NCBI GenBank assembly: GCA_016787705.1
Contig: JAEUTP010000010.1
Location: 124,001 to 188,000 of the forward strand
Direction of reading: 5' to 3'
Source: Bacteroidia bacterium
GTDB taxonomy: Bacteria > Bacteroidota > Bacteroidia > B-17B0 > Aurantibacillaceae
DNA: 64,000 nucleotides
Part shown: positions 26,655-36,418 of the stretch, piece by piece
How the letters are laid out: each line of letters opens with the position of its first letter
How positions within the stretch are numbered: the first letter of the stretch is position 1
Translations under genes and position numbers: made by a program
The notes under the pieces: model-generated
What the model was told of the DNA's origin: nothing
The model's database searches: none
Seen by the model: only the letters and a program-made list of their open reading frames with translations

Positions 26655-27797
26655 ATGTCTTTTCAATCTCTCGGCTTATCTCATCATCTACTAAAAGTGC
26701 TAAGCGGGCTAAATTACCAGCAGGCTTATCCTATACAGGAAAAAGCCATTCCTACTATTTTAAAAGGCAAAGATCTATTAGGTATTGCACCAACAGGCTC
26801 CGGAAAAACAGCAAGTTTTGCTTTACCTATTTTACAGAATTTACAGGCGCAGGCAGCTTCAAAGAACAGGCATGTTGCTGCACTCGTATTAGTACCCACA
26901 AGAGAATTAGCCATACAGGTAAATGAAGTATTTAATTTATTTACCCGCGCTTTTCCTAAAAAAAATAAAACCATTGCAGTGTATGGTGGAGTTTCCATTA
27001 ATCCGCAAATGATGAAACTCCAAGATGTTGAAGTGTTAGTGGCAACCCCGGGCAGGCTATTAGAACTGGTAGAGTCGAACGCCGTGCATTTATCAGATGT
27101 AAAAACATTGGTGTTGGATGAAGCAGATAAAATGCTCAACCTTGGTTTTAAGGAAGAAATGACAAAGATCTTTTCTTTGCTGCCTAAAAAAAGACAGAAT
27201 TTATTATTCTCTGCCACTTTAAGTGACGACCTAAATAACATCAATGCTATTTTATTACGCGAACCCGAAATAATTAAAATTGAAGCGGAAGAAAATACAA
27301 TAGACCTTATTTCTCAATTGGCTTATTTTGTTTCTGAAGAAAGAAAAGGTCCACTGTTGCGTTATTTAATTAAACGCAATGCCATGCAACAGGTCTTGGT
27401 ATTTACTTCTTCTGTTTTTAAAGCTGATCTTGTTGCCGATAAACTACGTATCAATGGCATTAAAGCTTCTGCCATACATAGTAAAAAAAGCCAAGGCGCC
27501 CGCGAAGAAGCATTAAACAAATTTAAGTCAGGAAAATTACGAGTGTTGGTTGCTACCGATCTTATTGGACGTGGTATTGATATTAAATTTTTACCTCACG
27601 TTATTAATTACGAATTACCGCGCTCGCCAAAAGATTACATTCATCGCATTGGAAGAACCGGCAGGGCTGAATCTCCGGGCGAAGCCATTTCTTTAATCGT
27701 TCCCGAAGATCAACACCATTTTAAGATCATTCAAAAGAAGATGGGCAAATGGGTAACAATGATAGATAGTAAGGACTTTGACCTGCATGGATACTAA
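26655..27797 (+). CDS. DEAD-box ATP-dependent RNA helicase, RhlE-like
   Basis: The 380-residue protein is a complete DEAD-box core: Q motif YQQAYPIQEKAIP, Walker A APTGSGKT, PTRELA, TPGRL, DEAD in VLDEADKML, SAT, TDLIGRGID and HRIGRTGR. It ends soon after the core and lacks the long basic tail of many RhlE/DeaD proteins. It would unwind RNA duplexes in ribosome assembly or mRNA decay. The 154-base upstream gap contains a TATCTTTA box but no clear cold-shock leader. Confidence 0.92.
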   Translation: MSFQSLGLSHHLLKVLSGLNYQQAYPIQEKAIPTILKGKDLLGIAPTGSGKTASFALPILQNLQAQAASKNRHVAALVLVPTRELAIQVNEVFNLFTRAFPKKNKTIAVYGGVSINPQMMKLQDVEVLVATPGRLLELVESNAVHLSDVKTLVLDEADKMLNLGFKEEMTKIFSLLPKKRQNLLFSATLSDDLNNINAILLREPEIIKIEAEENTIDLISQLAYFVSEERKGPLLRYLIKRNAMQQVLVFTSSVFKADLVADKLRINGIKASAIHSKKSQGAREEALNKFKSGKLRVLVATDLIGRGIDIKFLPHVINYELPRSPKDYIHRIGRTGRAESPGEAISLIVPEDQHHFKIIQKKMGKWVTMIDSKDFDLHGY

Positions 27798-27810
27798 TAA
27801 ACTAATTCTT

Positions 27811-27884
27811 CCTTCACCCTAAACTCGATTCAGGGTCTCAGCACTCTAAGAGAACTGAGATGCTGAATCAAGTTCAGCATGACC
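27811..27884. repeat. Cluster of three small hairpins between convergent genes
   Basis: ACCCT...AGGGT, TCTCAG...CTGAGA and ATGCTGAA-TCAAG-TTCAGCAT follow each other. The last has an 8-base stem. The sequence looks like an intergenic repeat of a different family from the others in this window. It separates the helicase gene (+) from the SBBP gene (-) and may terminate both. Confidence 0.45.
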
Positions 27885-27903
27885 ACTTATGTAAATTGTA
27901 AGT

Positions 27904-30900
27904 TTATTTTATCACCACTATCTTCCTGTTTATTTTTTGATCTGAATTTTTATCCATCACAAAGTAAACACCGCTTGCTAAATTTGAAAGTGTATGTGTA
28001 CGGTTATTTTTTTCATTTAATGAAACAGATGTAACGATACGTCCTAACTGATCAATAATAGTTAGTTCAAGATCTGTATCAGAGCTTATTGTACATATAC
28101 CGCTATTAGGATTAGGAACGATGCTTAGCTTAACAGAACTGTTATTTTTATTTTCAGAAATACCCAAACACGATGCAACAGTAATAGTTATACTTGCTGT
28201 ACTTGTACAATTACTTGCACCATCTGTGTAGGTATACATGGGTGTAAAAGTACCGATAGCCGTTGGATTAAAAGTGCCGCCACTTACATTGGTACCTGAA
28301 TATGTACCTCCTGAAGGACTACCTGTTAAAGAAATTGGTGAACCGCCAAAAATCACTAAACAGGCTGTATAATCTGTAGCTGTAAGCGTTGCAGGTGCAG
28401 CGTTATAAACACTAACAGCCACTGTATTTGATGCAGAGCATCCTGCGGCACTTGTGCCTGTTGCTGTATAGGTTGTTGTTACGGTAGGATTTACAACAAC
28501 CAGGTTACCGTTAGAACCTTCACTCCAGGTATAGGTTGCGGCACCCGATGCCTGTAAGGTAGCAGACTGGCCGGCACAAATCACCGACGCAGAAGAAATA
28601 GAACTTACTGTAATTGTGGGTGCAGAATTTACAGTTACAGATACTATGGTCCTTGAAGCACTTTTTGCGCACGTTTCTGCTTCTACATAATACGAGTAAT
28701 TACCAACAGATAAAGTTGGGGTGATATAACTGGTACCTGTACCAATACTGTTTGTACTTGTAAGTGTAGGATACCAGGCAAGTGTGCCTGAGCCCGAAGC
28801 GGTAAGTGTAGCGCTCTGCCCTACACAGATATTAACATTTACCGTAGATGTTGTATTTACAGGATCTGATGGTATAGCGCAATCGTAAAAGCGCGCCAGG
28901 TAACCGTCAGCAGCACCACCACCAAATATGCTTTGGTGCCCGAAAAAAGTAGCAATGCCAAAACCACTGCTGGTATTGGTAGCTCCCACGATATAAAAAT
29001 TATAAAAAGCATCAGCTGAAAGCCCGTAAATATAATCGTCACCCGATTGACCATAGAACGAGCCCCACTGGCGCACACCTGCACCATTGAACTGCGCCAT
29101 AAACCCATCTGTTAAACCGCCACCAAAACCATTTTGATGACCATTGCTTGTTGCAACAACTGTATTACCGGTTGTACTGGAAGTATGGCCTGCAATATAT
29201 ACATCGCCCGAAGCGTGAACAGCGGTACAATAAGAAGTTTCTGCTCCTGTACCGCCATAATAAGAGCCCCATTGGCGCGTACCGGCATTATCAAACTTTA
29301 CTATAAATGCATCTGTTAAGCCACCACCATGTGTTGCCTGATGGCTAGCAGCTGTGGCAATGCTAGTACCGTTAGTGCTTTCTGTTTTACCTGTTAAATA
29401 AACATTTAATCCGGCATCCGCAGCGCAACTATAACCTGTTTCGTTACCTGTGCCACCATAATAAGTTGCCCATTGGCGTACCCCTGAGCTGTTAAATTTT
29501 ACAAGGAATGCGTCTTCTGCAAAACCACCAAAAGCAGCCTGGTGGCTACCGCTTGTTGAAATTACATTGCTTACTGTGCAATCGGTAACACCGGTTAAAT
29601 ACACTTCATTATTTTTATTTGCGGCACAACCAAAAGCGTTATCTGCACCTGTACCGCCATAATAAGTAGCCCATTGACGAACACCCGATGTGTTGAATTT
29701 TACAAGAAATGCATCTGTTGTTCCTCCAAAAGCGCTTTGGTGAGAACCCGCTGTTGCAATTACGTTTCCGTTATTGCTATCGGTTTTACCTGCAAGGTAA
29801 ATATTTCCCGGTCCATCCGTAGCACAGCTTTGCCCGAATTCAGGGCCTGGCCCTCCATAAAAAGTACTCCACTGCCTTATACCTGCGCTGTTAAACTTTA
29901 CAAGAAACGCATCCCAGTTACCACCCGAAGCTGTTTGGTGCGCACCTGCTGTTGCCATTGCAGCGCCTCCTAACGAATATCCACCCATAAAAACATTTCC
30001 CGAATTATCCGTAGCGCAGCAGCTGGCGGCATCACGAATGGTACCTCCGTAATAGGTTCCCCATTGGCGAACGCCAAGACTGTCGAACTTTGCAAGGTAA
30101 GCATCATTCACACCGCCGCTATAAATACTTTGGTGACTTCCAACTGTGGCAATCCCCGTACCGTTATTTGTATCGGTATAACCCGCAATATAAACGTTGC
30201 TGTTAGCATCTGTGGCACAGGCAGCAGTTACCTCCCCCGAACCTGAACCTCCATAATAAGTTCCCCAAACACGTACACCCGGATCAATTATCATTGGTAA
30301 AGAAACATCCACGTTAAAAATTTTAAAACTAACGGTAGTATTATTGATTTGCCATTTTGCATTTAAGGTTTTACCATTTTGTGTAACATATGGTATCTGC
30401 TCAATAATATTTCCCAAAGGCGTAGTAATGACCAACTCACCATTTTTATTGATGTGTAATTTTTGCGCACCTGCAAATTCTAATTTAATTTGTGTATGAT
30501 CTGCACCCGCTGCAACATAATAATCATATTTTAACCGGCCCTCGTTTTGATACCATTTAAGATCTATACCATTATAAATGTTCTTGTAAATTAATTGACC
30601 GTAAGCTCTCACCCCGATAATACCATCAGGATGTGTTTCCGAATAATAATTTGTGTGATCACTGAGCGCGTTTAGTTTTTGAATAGTTGGTGAAGCATTA
30701 CAGTTTAACCATTTCACATCTACCCTGTAAATAAGTGTTTGAGAAGGGGTCTTAAACTTTTTATTCAATACCGGGTCAGCAATTTCTGACCAGGCGGTAA
30801 CTTTTGATTGCTGGTAAATGATGCCATTATTTTTTAAATGAAACACCAAACGTCCATCAGTGCCGGAAAACAAAACATCGGGTCTTTGTTTTTTATATTG

Positions 30901-31056
30901 GTCGGTTACCTGCCCAAGATTTTCACTGAAAGTAACGTTGTGTTTATTATCTGCTTCAGCTTGCTTTTTTACAAGATCAAAAGAAGGTGAAATAGTTTTA
31001 GTAGCATAAAAATTTAATGCTGCTACGCTGAAAAGCGAAAGAAAAAAATGCTTCAT
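27904..31056 (-). CDS. SBBP-repeat secreted protein with T9SS type A sorting domain (copy 1)
   Basis: The 1050-residue protein has a signal peptide (about 1-20). An N-terminal domain typical of SBBP-repeat proteins follows (about 40-260: FSENLGQVTDQYK, YDYYVAAGADHTQIKLEF). About nine SBBP repeats (about 265-720) each carry xWGTYYGGxG...AFLVKFN. Three Ig-like segments come next. A T9SS C-terminal sorting domain closes it (about 970-1050: IVPNPNSG, IIDQLGRIV, NLASGVYFV). It should be exported by T9SS and attached to the cell surface. The repeats are predicted beta-propeller blades and the ligand is unknown. The next gene upstream is a close paralogue. Confidence 0.88.
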   Translation of the reverse strand: MKHFFLSLFSVAALNFYATKTISPSFDLVKKQAEADNKHNVTFSENLGQVTDQYKKQRPDVLFSGTDGRLVFHLKNNGIIYQQSKVTAWSEIADPVLNKKFKTPSQTLIYRVDVKWLNCNASPTIQKLNALSDHTNYYSETHPDGIIGVRAYGQLIYKNIYNGIDLKWYQNEGRLKYDYYVAAGADHTQIKLEFAGAQKLHINKNGELVITTPLGNIIEQIPYVTQNGKTLNAKWQINNTTVSFKIFNVDVSLPMIIDPGVRVWGTYYGGSGSGEVTAACATDANSNVYIAGYTDTNNGTGIATVGSHQSIYSGGVNDAYLAKFDSLGVRQWGTYYGGTIRDAASCCATDNSGNVFMGGYSLGGAAMATAGAHQTASGGNWDAFLVKFNSAGIRQWSTFYGGPGPEFGQSCATDGPGNIYLAGKTDSNNGNVIATAGSHQSAFGGTTDAFLVKFNTSGVRQWATYYGGTGADNAFGCAANKNNEVYLTGVTDCTVSNVISTSGSHQAAFGGFAEDAFLVKFNSSGVRQWATYYGGTGNETGYSCAADAGLNVYLTGKTESTNGTSIATAASHQATHGGGLTDAFIVKFDNAGTRQWGSYYGGTGAETSYCTAVHASGDVYIAGHTSSTTGNTVVATSNGHQNGFGGGLTDGFMAQFNGAGVRQWGSFYGQSGDDYIYGLSADAFYNFYIVGATNTSSGFGIATFFGHQSIFGGGAADGYLARFYDCAIPSDPVNTTSTVNVNICVGQSATLTASGSGTLAWYPTLTSTNSIGTGTSYITPTLSVGNYSYYVEAETCAKSASRTIVSVTVNSAPTITVSSISSASVICAGQSATLQASGAATYTWSEGSNGNLVVVNPTVTTTYTATGTSAAGCSASNTVAVSVYNAAPATLTATDYTACLVIFGGSPISLTGSPSGGTYSGTNVSGGTFNPTAIGTFTPMYTYTDGASNCTSTASITITVASCLGISENKNNSSVKLSIVPNPNSGICTISSDTDLELTIIDQLGRIVTSVSLNEKNNRTHTLSNLASGVYFVMDKNSDQKINRKIVVIK

Positions 31057-31082
31057 GAAAAATAGAACAAAATATTAGAAGG

Positions 31083-31114
31083 AAAAGATACAAATTTTCA
31101 ACTACATCTGCAAA
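31083..31114 (-). promoter_or_regulatory. Promoter of SBBP gene copy 1
   Basis: On the minus strand, TTTG (31114-31111), 20 bases, then TATCTTTT (31090-31083). Spacing matches the Bacteroidota consensus. The paralogue's promoter has the same layout. Confidence 0.6.
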
Positions 31115-31142
31115 TAGGCAAAAGCCCTGAAGCTGCTGTAAA

Positions 31143-34100
31143 TTATCGTATCACAATAATTTTCTTGTTGATCTTTTGTCGTGTATTTTTATTGTAAATA
31201 AAATAAATACCACTTGCTAAATTTGAAATGCTCCCCTGGCGTTTATTAGTTTCATTTAGCGAAACAGATGCAATAATTTGTCCTAACTGGTTAACAAGAT
31301 CCAGTTCCAGATCTGTTTCCACAATTATTTTAAAAGAACCGTTATTTGGATTTGGAGTAATAGCAAGAGAATTGGAAATATTATTTTTATTTTCAGCAAT
31401 TCCCAAACACGATGCAACAGTAATAGTAATACTGGCAGTACTTACGCAATTGGTAGTTGAATCGGTGTAACTGTAATTAGGCGTAAAGGTGCCTATAGCA
31501 GTTGGATTAAATGATCCCCCGCTTATATTAGTACCTGAATAGGTTCCGCCCGAAGGGCTTCCCGTTAAAGGAATTGATGTTCCTCCAAAAATAGTTAAAC
31601 AGGAGGTGTAACTGCTTGCCGTTAGTGATGCAGCGGGTGCAGCATAAACAGAAATGGTAATGGTATTACTGCCGTTACATCCTGAAGCGTTTGTGCCGCT
31701 AACAGTATAAGTTGTTGTTACTGTTGGATATACCACTGCAATGTTACTGTTGGTGCCCGAACTCCATGTATAGGTATTAGCGCCCGATGCCTGAACAGTT
31801 GCGGCATACCCCGCACATATAATGGATGAAGCGGTTATGGAATTAACACTTATTGTTGGCACTGCATTTACTGTTACTGTTATTGCTGTTCTGTTGGCAC
31901 TAATGGTACACGTTTTTGCTTCCACATAATACGTATAAACACCTGCTGCTAAAACCGGCGTTACAAAATTAGTGCCTGTACCAATGCTCGAAAGACTTGT
32001 TGGTGTTGCGTACCAGCTAAGTGTACCTGAACCCGAAGCCGTTAGTGTGTTTGTGTTGCCAACGCAGCCGCTTACACCTAATGACAGCGTACTTACAGGA
32101 TCAACAGGAACCTCGCAATCAAAAAATCTTACTAAAAATCCATCCGCAGGGCCGCCACCATAGGTGTTTTGATGACTAATAAAGCTTGCTATGCCATAAC
32201 CAAAATTTGAGCTTGTAACACCAACGGTATACAGGTTATAAAACTTATCTGCCGCACAACCGTAAAGATAATCGTCCAAATTTGGTCCATAGTAAGAACC
32301 CCATTTACGTACACCATTAGGAGCAAACTGCGCAATAAAACCATCCATATTACCACCACCGTAACCATTCTGCGGACCGTTAGTAGATGCAACAATGGTA
32401 TTGTTTGCCGAACTGGAAGTGTAACCTGTAATATAAATATTGCCGGATGCGTGAATACTGCAGCCTAAAGCCACATCATCATTATAACCGCCATAGTAAG
32501 TTCCCCATTTTCTTACACCGGTGCTGTCAAATTTTGCGAGAAAAGCATCGTGCAATCCTCCATTATTTAGTGTTTGATGTGCGCCTGCTGTTGCAATACT
32601 TGTACCGTTAATACTTTCTGTTCTGCCTGTCATATAAACATTTAATGTATCATCGCATACCAGATCAGAACCCATATCATTATACGTACCGCCATAATAC
32701 GTTCCCCACAAACGGGTGCCGTAGGTATTAAACTTCACTAAAAAAGCATCTTCAGGTGCCAGAGTTCCACCGTTTGCTGCCTGATGACTGCCCGGCGTGG
32801 CTATTACTCCGGCCACTGTCCAGTCACTCACACCGGTTAAATACACATTGTTATGCCCATCTGTACAACATCCAAAACCATAATCTAAATATTGATCACC
32901 ATAATAAGTTCCCCAACTGCGAACACCTGCCGGATTAAATTTTACCAGGAAGGCATCTGTATTTCCGCCAAAAACAGGTTGGTGTCCGCCGGGTGTGCTT
33001 ATGCCCGTATTGCTATCTGTTCTTCCTGAAAGATAAACGTTACCTAACAAATCGGTTGCGCAACCTTTTCCATTATCAACTGCGGCGCCTCCATACACGG
33101 TTCCCCATTGGCGAATACCTGCGCTGTTGAACTTGGCAATAAAAGCATCATCGCTGCCACCTGCCAGTGTTTGATGAGCCCCCGCACTTACAATAGATAA
33201 CGTACCGTTTGTACTACCACTCATAAATACATTTCCAAAGGCATCAGTTGCCACACTATAACCTAATGTAAACCCGGCGCCATAATACGTAGCCCATAAA
33301 CGAATTCCCGTACTGTCGAATTTTGCAAGAAAAGCATTGGTGCCAGTTATAACGCTTTGGTGACTGCCGGAAGTGGCAATGTTATTACCTGAAGTAGCAT
33401 AACCCGTAAAATAAACATTGGTGCCGCCATCAGTAGCACAATCCTGGCTGGAATCATTACCGCTGCCACCATAATAGGTTCCCCACACACGCACAATAGG
33501 ATCGATGATCATTGGCAACGATGGATCGTAATTTATTATTTTAAAACTCACTACATTTTTATTGATCTGCCATTGTGATCGTAATACTTTTCCGTTCTGC
33601 GTAACAAGCGGCGCCTGCTCAATAATTTTTCCCAAAGCAGTAGTAATAATTAACTCACCTGTTTTAGAAAGCTCAATGGTATTCTGACCTTCAAATTGTA
33701 ATTGTATCTGCTTATAATCAGCGCCCGCGGCAACATAATAATCGTATTTTAAATTACCATCTTTTTGATACCATTTCAGATCAATACCATTATAAATATT
33801 CTTATAAATTAATTCGCCATAAGTTTTTACACCAATAACGCCATTAGGGCAAACACCTGTATAATAATTGCAATAACCGGGCAAAGCATTTAATTTTTCA
33901 ATAGTAATATTATCATTACAATTTAACCAGTTAATATCAATGCGGTGTACTTTAGTATTTTTCGGAACTCTTTTTTTGATGTTTGTTCTTTTATCATAAT
34001 CTTCTGTCCACTCATCTACATTTGATTGCTGGTAACTGATACCATTCTTCTTCAAATAAAAATTAAGCCGTTCACCGTGGCCGGAAAATAAAACATCTTC

Positions 34101-34295
34101 GCGCGGTAAATTATTCTGATCACCTACCTGGCCTAAATTTTCGCTAAAACCAAATGGTGTTTTATTGCTGAATTTTGCAGGCTTTTCGTTTAATGAAGCG
34201 CTGTTTGCTGTGTAAGAAAAATTAAAAGAAAAGAGCCTTGCTGCAATTAAAAAAAGAAAAGTAAAAAAGGAAGATCGTAATAAAAAATACTTCAT
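31143..34295 (-). CDS. SBBP-repeat secreted protein with T9SS type A sorting domain (copy 2)
   Basis: The ATG at 34295 gives a signal peptide (MKYFLLRSSFFTFLFLIAARLFS). The frame extends to 34373, but that part overlaps the promoter. The 1050-residue product has the same order as its neighbour: the N-terminal SBBP-associated domain (GFSENLGQVGDQ), about nine SBBP repeats (WGTYYGGxxxD), Ig-like modules and a T9SS sorting domain (ITPNPNNGSFKI, VNQLGQIIASVSLNE, NLASGIYFI). The two proteins are clear tandem paralogues with near-identical sorting domains but diverged repeats. The gap between them is 86 bases, and each has its own promoter. Confidence 0.88.
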   Translation of the reverse strand: MKYFLLRSSFFTFLFLIAARLFSFNFSYTANSASLNEKPAKFSNKTPFGFSENLGQVGDQNNLPREDVLFSGHGERLNFYLKKNGISYQQSNVDEWTEDYDKRTNIKKRVPKNTKVHRIDINWLNCNDNITIEKLNALPGYCNYYTGVCPNGVIGVKTYGELIYKNIYNGIDLKWYQKDGNLKYDYYVAAGADYKQIQLQFEGQNTIELSKTGELIITTALGKIIEQAPLVTQNGKVLRSQWQINKNVVSFKIINYDPSLPMIIDPIVRVWGTYYGGSGNDSSQDCATDGGTNVYFTGYATSGNNIATSGSHQSVITGTNAFLAKFDSTGIRLWATYYGAGFTLGYSVATDAFGNVFMSGSTNGTLSIVSAGAHQTLAGGSDDAFIAKFNSAGIRQWGTVYGGAAVDNGKGCATDLLGNVYLSGRTDSNTGISTPGGHQPVFGGNTDAFLVKFNPAGVRSWGTYYGDQYLDYGFGCCTDGHNNVYLTGVSDWTVAGVIATPGSHQAANGGTLAPEDAFLVKFNTYGTRLWGTYYGGTYNDMGSDLVCDDTLNVYMTGRTESINGTSIATAGAHQTLNNGGLHDAFLAKFDSTGVRKWGTYYGGYNDDVALGCSIHASGNIYITGYTSSSANNTIVASTNGPQNGYGGGNMDGFIAQFAPNGVRKWGSYYGPNLDDYLYGCAADKFYNLYTVGVTSSNFGYGIASFISHQNTYGGGPADGFLVRFFDCEVPVDPVSTLSLGVSGCVGNTNTLTASGSGTLSWYATPTSLSSIGTGTNFVTPVLAAGVYTYYVEAKTCTISANRTAITVTVNAVPTISVNSITASSIICAGYAATVQASGANTYTWSSGTNSNIAVVYPTVTTTYTVSGTNASGCNGSNTITISVYAAPAASLTASSYTSCLTIFGGTSIPLTGSPSGGTYSGTNISGGSFNPTAIGTFTPNYSYTDSTTNCVSTASITITVASCLGIAENKNNISNSLAITPNPNNGSFKIIVETDLELDLVNQLGQIIASVSLNETNKRQGSISNLASGIYFIYNKNTRQKINKKIIVIR

Positions 34296-34318
34296 TATGA
34301 CAAATATAAAATTGCAAT

Positions 34319-34350
34319 GAAAGGTACAAAATCTATGACGGATTTGCAAA
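34319..34350 (-). promoter_or_regulatory. Promoter of SBBP gene copy 2
   Basis: On the minus strand, TTTG (34350-34347), 20 bases, then TACCTTTC (34326-34319). The predicted start near 34314 lies upstream of the ATG at 34295 and inside the longer reading frame. This supports the shorter start. Confidence 0.65.
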
Positions 34351-34459
34351 TAGTTCAAAATCAATTCATTCAACCGCCAAAAACAACACTTTTAGATTAT
34401 CTTTTTAAAGCTTTATGGAATAATAAAAACCCTGCATCTAAATAATAAATACAAAGCTT

Positions 34460-35371
34460 ATGAAAACCTCAACTTACATAATTCGCATTCCGGAACCTTG
34501 CCACGAAGACTGGAATAAAATGCAACCGGATGACAAAGGAAAATTTTGCGGTTCGTGCAGCAAATCTGTTTTTGATTTTTCAAATAAAACAGATAACGAA
34601 ATTAAAGATATTTTAATGGCGCATAAAGGCGAGCATGTTTGCGGGCATTTTAAAAAGAGCCAGGTTAACAGACCATTAAACATTAGCATTAACCTGGCCG
34701 ACCTGCCAAAAAATGTAAGCATTGCAAAAGCATTTGCCATTGCGCTGTTCTTAAGCTTTGGTACCATGTTGTTTAGCTGCACTACCTTAGATGGTAAAAA
34801 AATTGATACCATAGAAATGGTAAATACTATTACTAACGAAACCGTACCGCCCGATACATTAATGGAATTAGGCAAAGTAGCTGTTTCAGGAAAGATAAAA
34901 TGTACCGAAGAAACGGTTGACGGTGGCTTAAAATTTGAAGAAGTGATAATTGAGCAACCTCCGGTAATAAATAACCCGCCTGATTCTTTATTTTTTAAAG
35001 AACCGATTATGGGCATTATGGTCATAGACCCTGAACCTTTGGATACCGCGGTTACTGAACCTGTGCCGGCAATTCCAAAAAATACTATTGAAGAAGTGAT
35101 CAATAAAAAAGCAAGCGAGTTTAGTGTTTACCCTAACCCAACAACCGGCGAATTTGTTATAAAGTATGAAGTTTTAAAAAGAGCAGATGTTAGAATAGAC
35201 ATCTCTGACCTGAAAGGGGCTTTATTAAAAAGAGTGGTAAATGTACCTGGCCAGTTTGAAGGAAAATACAATATCCCGGTTAATTTAAATTATTTACCAA
35301 ATGGTATTTATATTATTGATCTTAACAACGACGGCAAACGTTCTACACAAAAAATTGTGATCGAAAAATAA
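34460..35371 (+). CDS. Cys-motif N-terminus, one TM helix and T9SS-like C-terminal domain
   Basis: The 303-residue protein has no N-terminal signal peptide. Residues 1-65 carry a conserved-looking Cys/His set: C14-H15-E-D-W, FCGSC (C30, C33) and VCGHF (C61), probably a small metal-binding domain. A hydrophobic helix lies at about 89-107. A Pro-rich low-complexity region follows, then a sorting-domain-like C-terminus at about 220-303 (VYPNPTTGEF, ISDLKGALLKR, YLPNGIYIID). I have seen the PCHEDW...FCGSC pattern in uncharacterised Bacteroidota proteins. The topology suggests a cytosolic metal site tethered through the membrane to a periplasmic domain. No function can be given. Confidence 0.75.
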   Translation: MKTSTYIIRIPEPCHEDWNKMQPDDKGKFCGSCSKSVFDFSNKTDNEIKDILMAHKGEHVCGHFKKSQVNRPLNISINLADLPKNVSIAKAFAIALFLSFGTMLFSCTTLDGKKIDTIEMVNTITNETVPPDTLMELGKVAVSGKIKCTEETVDGGLKFEEVIIEQPPVINNPPDSLFFKEPIMGIMVIDPEPLDTAVTEPVPAIPKNTIEEVINKKASEFSVYPNPTTGEFVIKYEVLKRADVRIDISDLKGALLKRVVNVPGQFEGKYNIPVNLNYLPNGIYIIDLNNDGKRSTQKIVIEK

Positions 35372-35390
35372 AAGAGCAATTATTGAAAAT

Positions 35391-35425
35391 AAAAAAAGCT
35401 ATATCGTTTGATATAGCTTTTTTTT
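35391..35425. terminator. Bidirectional hairpin terminator
   Basis: AAAAAAAGCTATAT (35391-35404) and ATATAGCTTTTTTT (35411-35424) are perfect complements around a 6-base loop. It lies between convergent genes. Confidence 0.9.
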
Positions 35426-35443
35426 ATGATTGCATTTTTATAA

Positions 35444-36073
35444 TTAATCTGCAATTGCAATTCTTCTGTAAATCTTTTCAGTACCTGAACTGATCTCTAA
35501 AAAGTAAATGCCTTTAGTGATCATTGGCGAGAACGTTAACACAAATGTATTAGGTGTTGCACTTTGCGCTGCATTTAATACTTCTACTTCTTGTCCATTT
35601 AATGCAAATAATTTAGCGTTAATAGTTTCAATTCCCGCAGGTACTGTAAGGTTTACCTCACCTTTTGCCGGATTAGGGAATACAAGAAGATTGCTTAAAT
35701 AAATTTGGTTAGTGGTTAAACCTACTGTACCGTTTAAGGTAACAATACCTTTTGTACCGTTAGTTGCTACTTTAGTAGTGCAAACAAAATAAATAGTACC
35801 TGTAGTAGCAGTAACCGTCATTTGGTACGAAGCAGTTTTAGTACCAAAACCTCCGGCAACAGTTGCTGTGCCGTTAGCTTGCCAGGTAGACTGGCTTACC
35901 TGCGCACAAGGGTAAGTGGTTGAGTTACCCCATTGCACCACGTCACCTACTACCACGTTTACAATACTTGGTGTATAGGCTGCGCCACCTGCAGAGGGAA
36001 CAATAACATAAAATGCAGCCTTAGATACTGAAACAAAAGAAAGGGCCAATAGAAATAAATAGATTTTTTTCAT
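35444..36073 (-). CDS. Cupredoxin-like secreted protein with T9SS sorting domain, copper ligands not conserved
   Basis: The ATG at 36073 gives a signal peptide (MKKIYLFLLALSFVSVSKA), preferable to the open frame from 36100. Residues 20-118 have the plastocyanin/azurin pattern (VNVVVGDVVQWGN; GTIYFVCTTKVATNGTKGIVTL). The usual ligands are His near the first loop and Cys-His-Met in the last loop. Here the first loop reads YPCAQVSQ, and the last keeps only C98 with Thr and Lys where His and Met are expected. C56 and C98 could form a disulphide instead. The T9SS domain spans about 130-209 (VFPNPAKGEVNL, ALNGQEVEVL, KGIYFLEI). It is probably surface-exported. Confidence 0.82.
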   Translation of the reverse strand: MKKIYLFLLALSFVSVSKAAFYVIVPSAGGAAYTPSIVNVVVGDVVQWGNSTTYPCAQVSQSTWQANGTATVAGGFGTKTASYQMTVTATTGTIYFVCTTKVATNGTKGIVTLNGTVGLTTNQIYLSNLLVFPNPAKGEVNLTVPAGIETINAKLFALNGQEVEVLNAAQSATPNTFVLTFSPMITKGIYFLEISSGTEKIYRRIAIAD

Positions 36074-36097
36074 GTTTAATTTTTTTAAGGTTATATA

Positions 36098-36105
36098 CAA
36101 AGATA
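36098..36105 (-). promoter_or_regulatory. -7 element of the cupredoxin gene
   Basis: On the minus strand it reads TATCTTTG, an exact TAnnTTTG match, 25 bases before the ATG at 36073. No TTG is visible at the ideal upstream distance. Confidence 0.5.
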
Positions 36106-36418
36106 AACCATTATTTCTAATCTTTTACATAACCTAAAAAGGATAAAAGCGAGGTTTTTAACAATGTGCTTATAATAAAAAAACTAATGAGGCAGTTGAA
36201 CAATAAATCCTAGTTAGAAAAAATCTAATAGTATTCAAACACTTAAAAGAAAAACGTCAAACTACCCTTTACAAAAAAGGGTGTGCCGGGTGTAAAATGT
36301 AATTCAGATACAGAAGTATTCTCATTTTTTAATTTGCTTTGGTGCCCGCTCAATAAAGTAGGGTAACTAAATAAATTATTTTCATAATTAATTATTAACT
36401 GTGTCTATTTATTACATT

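Noticed and set aside
34474..35103. A 209-codon minus-strand frame opposite the Cys-motif protein
   Set aside because: No recognisable domains; the sense frame has a clear sorting domain and Cys motif.
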